A DNA stretch of 11,773 nt from Verrucomicrobiota bacterium (GTDB taxonomy: Bacteria > Verrucomicrobiota > Verrucomicrobiia > Limisphaerales > JAEYXS01): the NCBI GenBank assembly GCA_021156225.1, contig JAJNBN010000044.1, positions 1 to 11,773 of the forward strand, written 5' to 3'. The position numbers and the translations under genes were made by a program. Under the pieces are notes generated by a model. That model did no database searches, was not told the DNA's origin, and was given only the letters and a program-made list of their open reading frames with translations. The stretch's first letter is position 1. Each line of letters opens with the position of its first letter. Below, piece by piece: positions 1-7,323 of the stretch.

Positions 1-48
1 CCAATCGAGGACGACGACGAGAACGAGGACGAACGGCGTTGCTGGTGA
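1..48 (+). CDS. Possible 3' end of an upstream gene with an acidic C-terminus (partial)
   Basis: The first frame is open from the window edge to a TGA at 46-48 and reads PIEDDDENEDERRCW. This is a low-complexity run of Asp, Glu and Asn followed by a short basic end. The other two frames are also open over this short stretch, reading Thr/Arg-rich and Arg-rich peptides, so the reading frame is a guess based on the stop position and the charged tail. The start lies outside the window and no family can be named. It could equally be non-coding low-complexity DNA built from repeated GAC/GAG/AAC triplets. Confidence 0.3.
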   Translation, partial: PIEDDDENEDERRCW

Positions 49-51
49 GGT

Positions 52-72
52 GGCTGGCGAGGGTCGCGAGCC
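52..72. repeat. Small REP-like hairpin
   Basis: The arms ggctggcga (52-60) and tcgcgagcc (64-72) pair over 8 of 9 positions around a GGG loop, with one G-G mismatch. It lies just after the possible upstream stop at 46-48. GC-rich short hairpins of this look are often dispersed in intergenic DNA of this kind of genome, but that is an impression and copy number cannot be judged from one window. No T-run follows, so it is not a classical terminator. Confidence 0.35.
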
Positions 73-201
73 GGGAGGTATGGACTGGTGGCTAGAGTGC
101 CGCAGGACAGGATGCCATTGCGGAGTGACACACTGAACGGATCGGACGGGAAGGCTTACTTCGGGGAACGTTGAATTAGTTATCAGGTGGATGAGGCCGC
201 T

Positions 202-258
202 GGTTAGCCGGGGTCACTCCGTGCGTTCGTCATGGGCTCGGGGTGAAACCGACTAACC
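202..258 (+). promoter_or_regulatory. Leader hairpin 1 upstream of the giant secreted-protein gene
   Basis: The arms at 202-219 (starting ggttagcc) and 241-258 (ending gactaacc) pair with 14 Watson-Crick pairs, one G-U and three mismatches, around a 21-base loop. It is the first of three hairpins in the 49-378 stretch. That stretch otherwise shows no gene, no clear promoter and no tRNA. I cannot match it to a riboswitch class by eye. It could be part of a 5' untranslated leader, a small RNA or a degenerate mobile remnant. Confidence 0.4.
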
Positions 259-263
259 GGGGG

Positions 264-306
264 CGCCTCCTGACGTTGTCGTTGAAGAAGGTTGTGTCAG
301 GAGGCG
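264..306 (+). promoter_or_regulatory. Leader hairpin 2, perfect 11-bp stem
   Basis: The arms cgcctcctgac (264-274) and gtcaggaggcg (296-306) are exact reverse complements around a 21-base loop, the same loop length as the preceding hairpin. It begins five bases after hairpin 1 ends. No T-run follows, so intrinsic termination is unlikely. The perfect GC-rich stem is the strongest single structural signal in the leader region. Confidence 0.5.
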
Positions 307-338
307 TCCTCTGGTGGTGCCGTAGTGCGACTCTCCTT

Positions 339-361
339 GACCGCGCTATTTTTGCGCGGTC
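339..361 (+). promoter_or_regulatory. Leader hairpin 3, perfect 8-bp stem next to the start codon
   Basis: gaccgcgc (339-346) and gcgcggtc (354-361) pair perfectly around the loop TATTTTT. The hairpin ends 17 bases before the ATG at 379 and just upstream of a weak AGG (371-373). If this region is transcribed, the hairpin would be well placed to affect access to the start. The T-run sits in the loop and not after the stem, so this is not a standard terminator on either strand. Confidence 0.45.
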
Positions 362-378
362 TAGTGAGTCAGGTTTCT

Positions 379-3300
379 ATGAAACTGCCCCGCCGCCTTT
401 TTCCAGTCGTTGCCCTGGTGCTCACGTATTTTTTCGTCTGGACGGCCAGCGGACAGCCAACGGGGCCCCAGCCGCCAGCGGTCGATATCACGGCGCTGGA
501 GCGTTCGCTGAAACTTTTGCAGTTGGAATCCAAACTGCGCGTGCTTCAACTCCATTACGAACAGGCGGGGTTTTTCATTCCGTCAGAATGGCCGGAGCGC
601 GTGCAGGAAGAGCATCAGTCGTTGATGACAGAACTGGGCCAAGCGTCCTCCCTGAAAGCCGCGGGGCTGGATAGCTGGCTGGAACAGAGCAAGAAGGCCC
701 GCGAAAACGAAGTGTTGCAGATGGTGGAGTTCATGGAGAAGCACCTCCCTACCCTGCTCAAGAAAGACAAGGCGTCAGCCGAAGAGAAACAGGTCGAAGT
801 CAAAGCCCGGGAATTGCAGAACAAGAAGAACCTCACGGCGCAGGAGATCTCCAAATTCATCACGCAACAAACGCTGCCAGTGGTCTTGAACGGAGCGGAT
901 CAGACCGATGCGGGCATCCGGCGGCGCTTCTCCGAGCAATGGCGGGTCGCGGCTGAGGAGATCTATCGTGGCGCCATCAAGGATGGCCGGAACTTGGCCG
1001 ACAGCATCGCCCAGTATGAGAAGGACCGGTTGGCCGTGGAAGCCAGGTTGGTCTTCCTGAAAGCGGTGGAGGAACATCTGGAAGTGCTCGGCACCATCCG
1101 CGATCCGATGGACAAGCTCCAGGAAACCGTCGAGGAAAAAGGCATCGGGAAACTGCAGGAATGGCTCTCCACGAATTACAAGGATGTGCCGGATGAATAC
1201 GTGAAAGAGACGTGGGGCAAGGTGAAAGAAGAATACGGCGGGGCCAAAGAGCTGTATGACAAGATCAGTGAGTTGGATAAGGACATGACGCTGAAGGGAA
1301 ATCCGACGGCGATGAGCGCAGCCAAGCGGTTCACCATCCTCAGCACGCTCTACAATTACACGCTGGGCAAGGTGGCGGATTCTCCCGCCATGAAGGCCTT
1401 GGGCCCGGTGAAAGATTTCCTGGAATACTACGGCAGCGCGCTGGAACTCATCCCGGAGGTGGCGAAGAAAACGCAGGCGCTGGTGGATAACATCGATCAG
1501 CAGCACAAGGGTGTGCGGGCACTGGATATCTGGACGACAGTGATGCCTAACATCGAACCCGGTCGCTTACGGTCCCTGTCTTCCTACGAAATCTTCAACA
1601 TGCAAGTGGCGACGGATGCGGAGATCGATGAATCTTCACCGAATGCGCGGTATTATTTCATCGTGGAGAAGACTGTCATTCCGCGCGGTTACGCCAGCTT
1701 TACCAAGGAACAGTTCCAGCGTCTCCTGCAAGCGATCGCAGATGAACGTTTCCTCAATGCGCATGGCGACAGCTCGCGCGGCGCGATGGATTGGGTCACC
1801 GAGAACATGTTCGAATGGCGCTCGGTGAATCTCGCTTCGTCCAGGCTATCAGACGCTTACCTCACCGAGCTGAAAACGAACGCCAAGAAAACTCCTTTTA
1901 CACAAAAGCAGATGCTCGACCTGGCTTTCGGACAACCGATCACTTTTGAGGATGAACAATGGTCGGCTGAAAAATTCCGCAGCAAGGCGGAAGCGGAACT
2001 GGAACAACGGGCCCGAGAATTTACCGCGCGTTTGGCGTCGCCAAATTTTACCCGGTCCAAGATGTCGCAATGGCACGCGTTCAATCTCCTGCTCATCAAG
2101 CACACTGTGGCGTTCAACCCCAAACAGATCGTGCGTCTGTTCGCCTTCTATCAAGAGAGCGAGGCGAACGCAGCGCACTTGGAGAAATATATCCTGCGAT
2201 TGGGCGAGGAACGCGCGGCTCGGGCAAAGGGAATTCCCAAGGCAGGCATCCCGATGATCACGCAGCCAGCGGGCGGGTTCACCATCCAGCCCGGGCAGAC
2301 GGTGGAACTCACGGCGCACGTGAATGTCAGCGACCTTGCGCCGGGTCGCACAGTGCCCGCCGAAGTCACGTGGTCGCTGCCACCATGGGCACCCGCCATG
2401 GCACCCTCCAAGGTGGATCTGGTCAATGGCGTCCAGCGATTGACTTATCTTCTGACTGCTCCGAAAGATTTGAAACCGCAGGTGATCGAAACGAAAGTGA
2501 ATGTGAAGGTGCCCGGTGAACCGGTTGAAAACGCCCTGGCCGCGGTAACCAAGCCAACTAGGCAAAGCCTCCCACCAGCGCCCAATGCCAGACCTGAAAC
2601 CAGTGTCTCACTACCGAGCACGGAACTCCCTTTCGTAACGGCAACGCCACCGGCTCCAGCACGTGGTTTCAAGCACGTCGGGAAATTTGAGGTGGAGGCG
2701 GCCGGGCCCATTTCCATCACGGTGAAGCGGGGGAAAAATTATCCGGTGCGCACTGCCATCGAAGCGACCAGCGACCTGTTCTACAACTCCCCCAGCAACA
2801 TCACGTGGATGGTCACGCTCTATGCGGCATCCTCGGCAACGGGTCCATTTGTCGAAGTGGACATGCAGTATGCGTATGCAGGCAATCGCATTCAAAAAGA
2901 GGAAGGCAACGGCATCCGGACCGGGACCAATACCATCATGTTTCTGGACCGGCGCGATAAGAACGAAAAAGAACCGCGTCAGCCCTGGTATTATCAGATC
3001 GGCCTTAAGCAAAAACCGGGGACATTCGCTACACCCAGTGTCGGCAACAAGGAATTGAAGTCCAACATCGCGGGACCGGGTCGGGCGGAGCTTAAAATCT
3101 TTGCCCGTCAGGAGATCATCGGCAGTGCAGCGCCTGCGGATGCGTTTAATAGCGATAGCCTGCGCTCTCCTTTCAATTATTCATCGGATGAATGGATCAA
3201 CTTCAACGTGTCGCTCTCCACGGAAAACCAGGTGTTCGATTATCCGGGCGTGCATTTCACGGTGAAATCAGGCGACTGGACCGGGCATTACTGGACTTCC

Positions 3301-5307
3301 CAATTGAATGGCACCAATGAATTCGCGAACTCACGGTATTGGAACTACCGCGAGAACCGGGTGCGCGTTTCCATCCCCTTCAAGGGCGGGACTTTTCCGG
3401 TGACCATCACCGCCCAGAGTCCTGGTCTCAGCCTTACACGCACGATCACGCTGAACATTGATCCGAAGATAAATTCTTATGCGGTCGATGCGAGCCGCGT
3501 GGCCGAGGAAGAATCCAAACGGATGGCCTACATCGAAAAGGAAGAGCAAAAGACTTTGGAAGCTATTCCCCGGCTGGAGAAAGAATATGCCTCGGCCAAG
3601 GAATATCTGGAAAAGATCAAATCTCCGGGAGTGGCGATGAACACCGCGCACAGCTTGCTCCATTCGGCCTCAAACAAGCTGGCGTTTGCCCGCTTTTCCG
3701 TGCTGCAGATCGCCCGTTATGAAAAACCGCAACGCCGGTTCACGGGGGACCGCCAGTTAGCCGATGCGCGGGATGACTGGAAAGCCGCCCTGGCAGCAGA
3801 ACGTGAATTGATGGCGCTGACACAAACACATTTTGAAATGGAGCTGCTGCAGAGCGCGATACAGTGGGACGGGAACAATGCGGAGAGTCAGGCGCGCATG
3901 GCCGAGTTTTATCAAAAAGAGCGCGTGAATTTCACCAACACCTATTCTTCCCGGATGCTGGATCATCGCTACCGTCTGGCCCGGTTTGCGTTGCTGGCCG
4001 GTGAACCGGCCATTTTCCGGCAAGCCATGCAAGAGGTGGTGGAGCGGCAATTGCCCCAGCAAAAAGAGCCCGGGGATTTCTCAAGCTACGCGCAACGTCT
4101 GAAAGAATTTGGCGCCATGCTCGCCGTGCTCACTGGAGATCAGGCGGAGGCAGCCCGAATATTTTTATGGGGCCGCAAGATCGCCTTGGAGAAAATTCCC
4201 AAAAGTGAACAGGAAGCCTTAAAAGATCCGCTGCCAACATGGTGGCCAGCCGAGCCAGTGAAAGAATCTCCCCTGCCCCGACCCAAGGTCGAGACGGTCA
4301 TCGCACGAAATCCGGGCTTGGGAACGTCCTCTGGCAATCCACCGACGCGCACGACGCAGGTGACCCCACCGACGGTGGTCACTCCTCCGGTCACAAATAC
4401 CCGCACGAACGTCGCCACAAATACGGTGGTCACGCCACCGCCCATTGTCATCACGACCAATGCCGCCGCGCAAAAAGCGTATGCCCTAACTCAACAACAA
4501 AAGTGGCCGGAAGCAGAGGCCGCTTACCGCGAAGCGCTGCGGGAGAACGCCAACGATCCGATGCTGAACCACGGTTTCGGCAATGCGCTGGCAGGCCAGT
4601 TGAAGTGGAAGGAGGCCGAGGCGGCTTATCGAAAATCTCTTTCACTCTCACCGACGAATGCCGCCGTCCATTATGCGCTCTCGGCCACATTGGGTTATCA
4701 GAATCGCTGGGCAGAAATGATTCCACCGCTGGCGGAAGCAGCGCGTTTGGATCCGAACAATGCGGAGTATCATTATCGCCTGGGTGCAGCGCTCTATGGC
4801 CAGCAACGTTTCGCTGAAGCAGTGGTCGCTTGCAAACGGTCCCTGCAAATCACGCCTGCCAACGCTTCGTGCCAGGCATTTACATCGAGCAGTTTGATGG
4901 CCTTGGGCAAACCGGCGGAAGCCGAACCCTTTGCCCGGGAAGCAGCCCGCTTGGAACCGAACAATGGCGCTGCCCAATTAGGATTAGGCTACGCTCTCAC
5001 CGCGCAGAACAAATGGGTGGAATCGGAACCAACCTATCGTTTGGCGGTGCGATTGCTGCCAGCAGATCCTGCCGCAGCCGAAGGACTGGGCCACGTATTT
5101 ATGGCGCAAGGGAAATGGGCGGAAGCCGAAGCGATTTATCGACAGGCGATCCGGCTCAATACCACGGAGGGACGTTACTATGGTCACGTGGCCGCAGCAT
5201 TGGCCCGGCAGCAAAGAGTGAATGATGCCGTGCCGATGGCCCGGCAGGCGATGGCGCTGGGTGAGCGTAGCCATTGGATTTTGAAAGAGCTCGGTTTGAT
5301 CCAGTAA
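379..5307 (+). CDS. Giant secreted coiled-coil / beta-domain / TPR protein, function unknown
   Basis: This 1642-residue protein has no function I can name. The ATG at 379 is preferred over an upstream in-frame TTG because it opens directly into a signal peptide (MKLPRRLFPVV, a hydrophobic core, then TASG before QP). A weak AGG lies five bases upstream. After export come an alpha-helical, charged, coiled-coil-rich region (about 35-620), a beta-rich Ig-like segment (about 622-713), a Pro/Thr-rich linker (to about 763) and a larger beta-rich region rich in Asn, Tyr and Trp (about 770-1030). A second coiled coil (about 1035-1090), a helical segment, a Thr/Pro/Val linker (about 1285-1360) and eight TPRs complete it. 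Each TPR is exactly 34 residues (1361-1632), followed by a ten-residue tail. By eye there are only two cysteines, both in TPRs 4-5. TPRs normally bind proteins, so an envelope scaffold role is an inference. The next gene starts 11 bases downstream. Confidence 0.93.
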   Translation: MKLPRRLFPVVALVLTYFFVWTASGQPTGPQPPAVDITALERSLKLLQLESKLRVLQLHYEQAGFFIPSEWPERVQEEHQSLMTELGQASSLKAAGLDSWLEQSKKARENEVLQMVEFMEKHLPTLLKKDKASAEEKQVEVKARELQNKKNLTAQEISKFITQQTLPVVLNGADQTDAGIRRRFSEQWRVAAEEIYRGAIKDGRNLADSIAQYEKDRLAVEARLVFLKAVEEHLEVLGTIRDPMDKLQETVEEKGIGKLQEWLSTNYKDVPDEYVKETWGKVKEEYGGAKELYDKISELDKDMTLKGNPTAMSAAKRFTILSTLYNYTLGKVADSPAMKALGPVKDFLEYYGSALELIPEVAKKTQALVDNIDQQHKGVRALDIWTTVMPNIEPGRLRSLSSYEIFNMQVATDAEIDESSPNARYYFIVEKTVIPRGYASFTKEQFQRLLQAIADERFLNAHGDSSRGAMDWVTENMFEWRSVNLASSRLSDAYLTELKTNAKKTPFTQKQMLDLAFGQPITFEDEQWSAEKFRSKAEAELEQRAREFTARLASPNFTRSKMSQWHAFNLLLIKHTVAFNPKQIVRLFAFYQESEANAAHLEKYILRLGEERAARAKGIPKAGIPMITQPAGGFTIQPGQTVELTAHVNVSDLAPGRTVPAEVTWSLPPWAPAMAPSKVDLVNGVQRLTYLLTAPKDLKPQVIETKVNVKVPGEPVENALAAVTKPTRQSLPPAPNARPETSVSLPSTELPFVTATPPAPARGFKHVGKFEVEAAGPISITVKRGKNYPVRTAIEATSDLFYNSPSNITWMVTLYAASSATGPFVEVDMQYAYAGNRIQKEEGNGIRTGTNTIMFLDRRDKNEKEPRQPWYYQIGLKQKPGTFATPSVGNKELKSNIAGPGRAELKIFARQEIIGSAAPADAFNSDSLRSPFNYSSDEWINFNVSLSTENQVFDYPGVHFTVKSGDWTGHYWTSQLNGTNEFANSRYWNYRENRVRVSIPFKGGTFPVTITAQSPGLSLTRTITLNIDPKINSYAVDASRVAEEESKRMAYIEKEEQKTLEAIPRLEKEYASAKEYLEKIKSPGVAMNTAHSLLHSASNKLAFARFSVLQIARYEKPQRRFTGDRQLADARDDWKAALAAERELMALTQTHFEMELLQSAIQWDGNNAESQARMAEFYQKERVNFTNTYSSRMLDHRYRLARFALLAGEPAIFRQAMQEVVERQLPQQKEPGDFSSYAQRLKEFGAMLAVLTGDQAEAARIFLWGRKIALEKIPKSEQEALKDPLPTWWPAEPVKESPLPRPKVETVIARNPGLGTSSGNPPTRTTQVTPPTVVTPPVTNTRTNVATNTVVTPPPIVITTNAAAQKAYALTQQQKWPEAEAAYREALRENANDPMLNHGFGNALAGQLKWKEAEAAYRKSLSLSPTNAAVHYALSATLGYQNRWAEMIPPLAEAARLDPNNAEYHYRLGAALYGQQRFAEAVVACKRSLQITPANASCQAFTSSSLMALGKPAEAEPFAREAARLEPNNGAAQLGLGYALTAQNKWVESEPTYRLAVRLLPADPAAAEGLGHVFMAQGKWAEAEAIYRQAIRLNTTEGRYYGHVAAALARQQRVNDAVPMARQAMALGERSHWILKELGLIQ

Positions 5308-5318
5308 TTTTTATTACT

Positions 5319-6104
5319 TTGAAGCTCACCCGCCTTTTTCTTGCGCTCGTTCTGGTGTTCGTGCTTTGGCTGGGCTGGCTGTGGCGGCCGGCTCCAGTGC
5401 TGCCACCGGGACCAGCTTTTCATTTCGCCGATGGCTTCGAGAATGCCACGACGATCACCAATCTGTTTCCGCACGATTTCACCCGTTGGCATGGTGCCCA
5501 GCGGGAGTCTGGCCAGAAGCCGGAAGTGAATTTCATCGAGCTGGCCACCAACATCGTTCATTCCGGCACCAACGCGTTGAAACTCCACGCCGTGCCTTAT
5601 GATGGCCGCACGGCGTCCAAGGCGGATATCCAGTGGGAAAAGTTCACCTTCGGCAAAGGGCAAGAGGTCTGGTTCTCGGGCTGGTATTATCTGGTGGGCG
5701 GCACGGATGCCGAACTCGTCTTTCTTTGGGACTTGGAAACGACCCAATTTCGCGGTTCACCCGGTCGGCGTCTCTATATCCAGAACGGCGGCTGGCTGGC
5801 TTCCGACCTCGGCAAGTGGTGGAGCGGCAAGACTTTCCGTCAGGTCAAAGGACAGGAAACCGCCTTCCCCAAAGACCAATGGGTGCATCTGCGCGTGCAC
5901 ATGTTGCTCTCCGAGAACGACAAGGGCCACATGGAAGTCTGGCAGAATGGGGTCCAAGTATTGGATGCCAAAGGTAAAACACTGCCTACCGGCCGCACCC
6001 TCTATAGTCGCCTCCAAGTAGGAATTACTGCCAATGGTAACCAAAAGGCCACGAATACCTTATATCTGGATGATATCGAGCTCTCCAACCGTCCCCTCTG
6101 GTGA
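5319..6104 (+). CDS. Membrane-anchored or secreted jelly-roll protein resembling polysaccharide (heparin) lyase family
   Basis: This is a 261-residue protein if TTG at 5319 is used. That start gives MKLTRLFLAL and then a long hydrophobic aromatic helix (about 5-22), a typical export signal or anchor. An earlier TTG at 5274 would overlap the preceding gene and put an unlikely charged stretch before the signal. The mature part has the pattern of concanavalin A-like lyases (heparin lyase I-like, PF14099 type). FADGFEN comes near the start, then HSGTNALKLH, a WFSGWYY strand, KDQWVHLRVHM, an LQVGITANG strand and a closing LYLDDIELS. The family cleaves acidic polysaccharides, but I cannot assign catalytic residues by eye, so carbohydrate binding without catalysis is equally possible. 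The 11-base gap and similar leader (MKL-x-RLF) suggest joint expression with the giant protein. No Shine-Dalgarno is visible. Confidence 0.82.
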   Translation: MKLTRLFLALVLVFVLWLGWLWRPAPVLPPGPAFHFADGFENATTITNLFPHDFTRWHGAQRESGQKPEVNFIELATNIVHSGTNALKLHAVPYDGRTASKADIQWEKFTFGKGQEVWFSGWYYLVGGTDAELVFLWDLETTQFRGSPGRRLYIQNGGWLASDLGKWWSGKTFRQVKGQETAFPKDQWVHLRVHMLLSENDKGHMEVWQNGVQVLDAKGKTLPTGRTLYSRLQVGITANGNQKATNTLYLDDIELSNRPLW

Positions 6105-6156
6105 TTTTAAGACGCAAATTGCCCGAAAATAAACCGTTGCGAGGTCATTTTTCCTG

Positions 6157-6184
6157 TTGCGTCTGCTTGATAACGCATTAGTCT
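6157..6184 (+). promoter_or_regulatory. Weak candidate sigma70-like promoter for rpoZ
   Basis: TTGCGT (6157-6162), a 16-base spacer and TAGTCT (6179-6184) end 26 bases before the rpoZ ATG. The matches to consensus are modest. The reason to list it is that spacer length and distance to the ATG are identical to the better promoter in front of rplM. Coincidence is possible. Confidence 0.3.
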
Positions 6185-6210
6185 CCAGTGCTCTCGAAGA
6201 TTTGATATTT

Positions 6211-6435
6211 ATGAACGCTGAACTGACCCGCAAAGCACTGGACAAAGTCATCAACCCTAACCTGTTGATCAATATCGTTTCCCGCCGTGTGCGCCAGTTG
6301 AATTCGGGTGGCGGCAGCGGCCGTCCGTTGATCGCGGATACGGCTGGTCTGGGCGCGGCGGACATCGCCCTGCGTGAGATCGCTGAAGACAAGTTGACGT
6401 TCGAGCAGACCTCGGACATGTCCGTCTTCGAATAA
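6211..6435 (+). CDS. rpoZ: DNA-directed RNA polymerase subunit omega
   Basis: This 74-residue protein is the small omega subunit that wraps the C-terminal tail of beta-prime and helps assemble RNA polymerase. It has the conserved omega core: NPNLLINIVSRRVRQL (residues 15-30), a Gly-rich loop, RPLIADT, and ADIALREI (50-57) followed by an acidic end. The ATG at 6211 gives MNAELTRKAL, a normal omega start. An in-frame TTG at 6157 would add 18 unsupported residues and would use the candidate promoter as coding sequence. There is no clear Shine-Dalgarno site (GAAGA lies about 11 bases upstream). It stands alone between the lyase-like gene and smpB and is followed by a strong intrinsic terminator. 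Confidence 0.93.
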   Translation: MNAELTRKALDKVINPNLLINIVSRRVRQLNSGGGSGRPLIADTAGLGAADIALREIAEDKLTFEQTSDMSVFE

Positions 6436-6462
6436 GGGGACTGAACCCCGGCAAATTTCCAG

Positions 6463-6499
6463 CAGCCAGGAGGTTCACTCTTCCTGGCTGTTTTTATTT
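6463..6499 (+). terminator. Intrinsic terminator of rpoZ, ending two bases before smpB
   Basis: cagccagga (6463-6471) pairs perfectly with tcctggctg (6482-6490). One G-U and one G-C pair extend the stem inward. TTTTTATTT follows at 6491-6499. The placement 28 bases after the rpoZ stop fits termination of rpoZ. It leaves only CC before the smpB ATG at 6502, which is unusual. Confidence 0.85.
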
Positions 6500-6501
6500 C
6501 C

Positions 6502-6957
6502 ATGGCTGACATACTCACCAATCCTAAAGCCCGGCGCGATTACGAGATCCTCGAGACCTACGAGGCGGGCATCGTGCTGCACGGCACCGAAGTGAAGGCC
6601 TTGCGTGCGGGCAAAGGCCAGATCAGCGATGCCTTTGCCAAGGTGGAGAAAGGCGAGGTTTACCTCTACAGCTCGCATATCGACGAGTATGTGAAGGCCA
6701 ATCAGTTCAACCACAAGCCCAAGGCTCCACGCAAACTGCTGCTGAACAAGACCGAGATCCGCAAGCTGCATGAGCTGTCCTCGATCAAGGGCAACACGCT
6801 CATTCCCCTGAGCTTTTACTGGAAGAATAACAAGGTGAAGGTCCAGCTCGGCGTGGGCAAGGGCAAGGAAGTGGGCGATAAGCGCGAAGACCTGAAACGT
6901 CGCGACGATGAACGGGAGATGAAGCGGGTGACGATGAAGTTCATGAAGGGGCGCTAA
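6502..6957 (+). CDS. smpB: SsrA-binding protein SmpB (trans-translation)
   Basis: This 151-residue protein binds tmRNA and brings it to stalled ribosomes for trans-translation. The family pattern is complete: NPKARRDYEILETYEAGI, then GTEVKALRAGK with QISDAF, the HKPKAPRKLLL stretch followed by NKTEI, and the basic segment GKGKEVGDKREDLKRRD leading into a Lys/Arg-rich tail. Length is close to the usual 150-160. The ATG at 6502 gives the normal start MADILTNPKARR, and no better upstream start exists because the terminator of rpoZ sits there. No tmRNA gene (ssrA) is visible in the following intergenic stretch. The protein converges with rpmB on the other strand. Confidence 0.97.
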   Translation: MADILTNPKARRDYEILETYEAGIVLHGTEVKALRAGKGQISDAFAKVEKGEVYLYSSHIDEYVKANQFNHKPKAPRKLLLNKTEIRKLHELSSIKGNTLIPLSFYWKNNKVKVQLGVGKGKEVGDKREDLKRRDDEREMKRVTMKFMKGR

Positions 6958-6968
6958 GCTCTTCATTT

Positions 6969-6995
6969 GCAGGGCGAGACTCCGTCGAGCCCTGC
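6969..6995 (+). terminator. Possible weak terminator hairpin after smpB
   Basis: gcagggc (6969-6975) pairs with gccctgc (6989-6995) around a 13-base loop, 11 bases after the smpB stop. No T-run follows, so if it acts as a terminator it would be factor-aided or weak. The next hairpin (7017-7039) could also stop + strand transcription but likewise lacks a downstream T-run on that strand. Confidence 0.35.
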
Positions 6996-7011
6996 CAGAT
7001 TTGGGAAAAAC

Positions 7012-7039
7012 AAAAAGGCGGAGAACAAAGTTCTCCGCC
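7012..7039 (-). terminator. Intrinsic terminator of rpmB (minus strand)
   Basis: ggcggagaac (7017-7026) and gttctccgcc (7030-7039) form a perfect 10-bp stem with an AAA loop. AAAAA at 7012-7016 becomes a U-run directly after the stem when read from the - strand. It lies 23 bases past the rpmB stop codon, between the converging smpB and rpmB genes. Confidence 0.85.
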
Positions 7040-7062
7040 TCGCAAATTGAATGTCCGACTGC

Positions 7063-7323
7063 TTAGACGGCAGCGGGCTTCTTCCAGGTGCGCTTGGCTG
7101 GCTTGGTGACCAGACCTTCTTTGAGCGCCTTGGCCGTCACGCGGATGTAACGCACTTCGCCGTTGATCACCGCTTTGACGCGCTGGAGGTTCGGGAGGAA
7201 CCGGCGCTTCGTGATTGCGGTCACGTGGGTACCGATACCGCCGCTCTTCTTAGCCTTACCCGAGCGCCAGATATGGCTGCCTTTGATGGGACCTTTGCCT
7301 GTCAGTTCGCAAATTTTCGACAT
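7063..7323 (-). CDS. rpmB: 50S ribosomal protein L28
   Basis: This 86-residue protein is the large-subunit protein bL28. It starts MSKICELTGKGP and carries the conserved KKSGGIGTHVT-AITKRRFLPNLQRV core, VRYIRVTAKALK and a basic C-terminus. It has a single cysteine (residue 5), so it is the form without the zinc-binding CxxC pairs. rpmB often sits beside rpmG, but here it is alone. It is transcribed on the minus strand, divergently from rplM across a 307-base gap, and ends in a strong terminator. No Shine-Dalgarno motif is evident upstream of the ATG. Confidence 0.96.
   Translation of the reverse strand: MSKICELTGKGPIKGSHIWRSGKAKKSGGIGTHVTAITKRRFLPNLQRVKAVINGEVRYIRVTAKALKEGLVTKPAKRTWKKPAAV

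Noticed and set aside
191..256. A 21-codon open frame in the leader (ATG 191 to TAA 254-256) overlapping hairpin 1, as a possible leader peptide
   Set aside because: AGGTGG touches the ATG with no spacing, the peptide has no run of a single regulatory amino acid, and short frames of this size are expected by chance.
243..674. + strand open frame of 143 codons overlapping the 5' end of the giant gene
   Set aside because: The frame at 379 has a signal peptide and continues for 1642 residues; this one has an Arg/Ala/Gly-rich product without a domain.
775..1506. Long minus-strand open frame (243 codons) inside the giant gene
   Set aside because: It is antisense to a well-supported coding region, its product is rich in His/Arg/Phe with no recognisable domain, and it reflects the codon bias of the + strand gene.
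1849..2565. Second long minus-strand open frame (238 codons) inside the giant gene
   Set aside because: Same reasons: no family pattern, no start context, and full overlap with the supported + strand frame.
6111..6163. Inverted repeat gacgcaa / ttgcgtc before rpoZ as a regulatory stem
   Set aside because: Seven base pairs with a 39-base loop is weak and likely by chance; no T-run follows the right arm.
6958..7062. Search for a tmRNA gene (ssrA) beside smpB
   Set aside because: The gap of about 105 bases holds only two hairpins and has neither a tRNA-like acceptor end nor room for a tmRNA.
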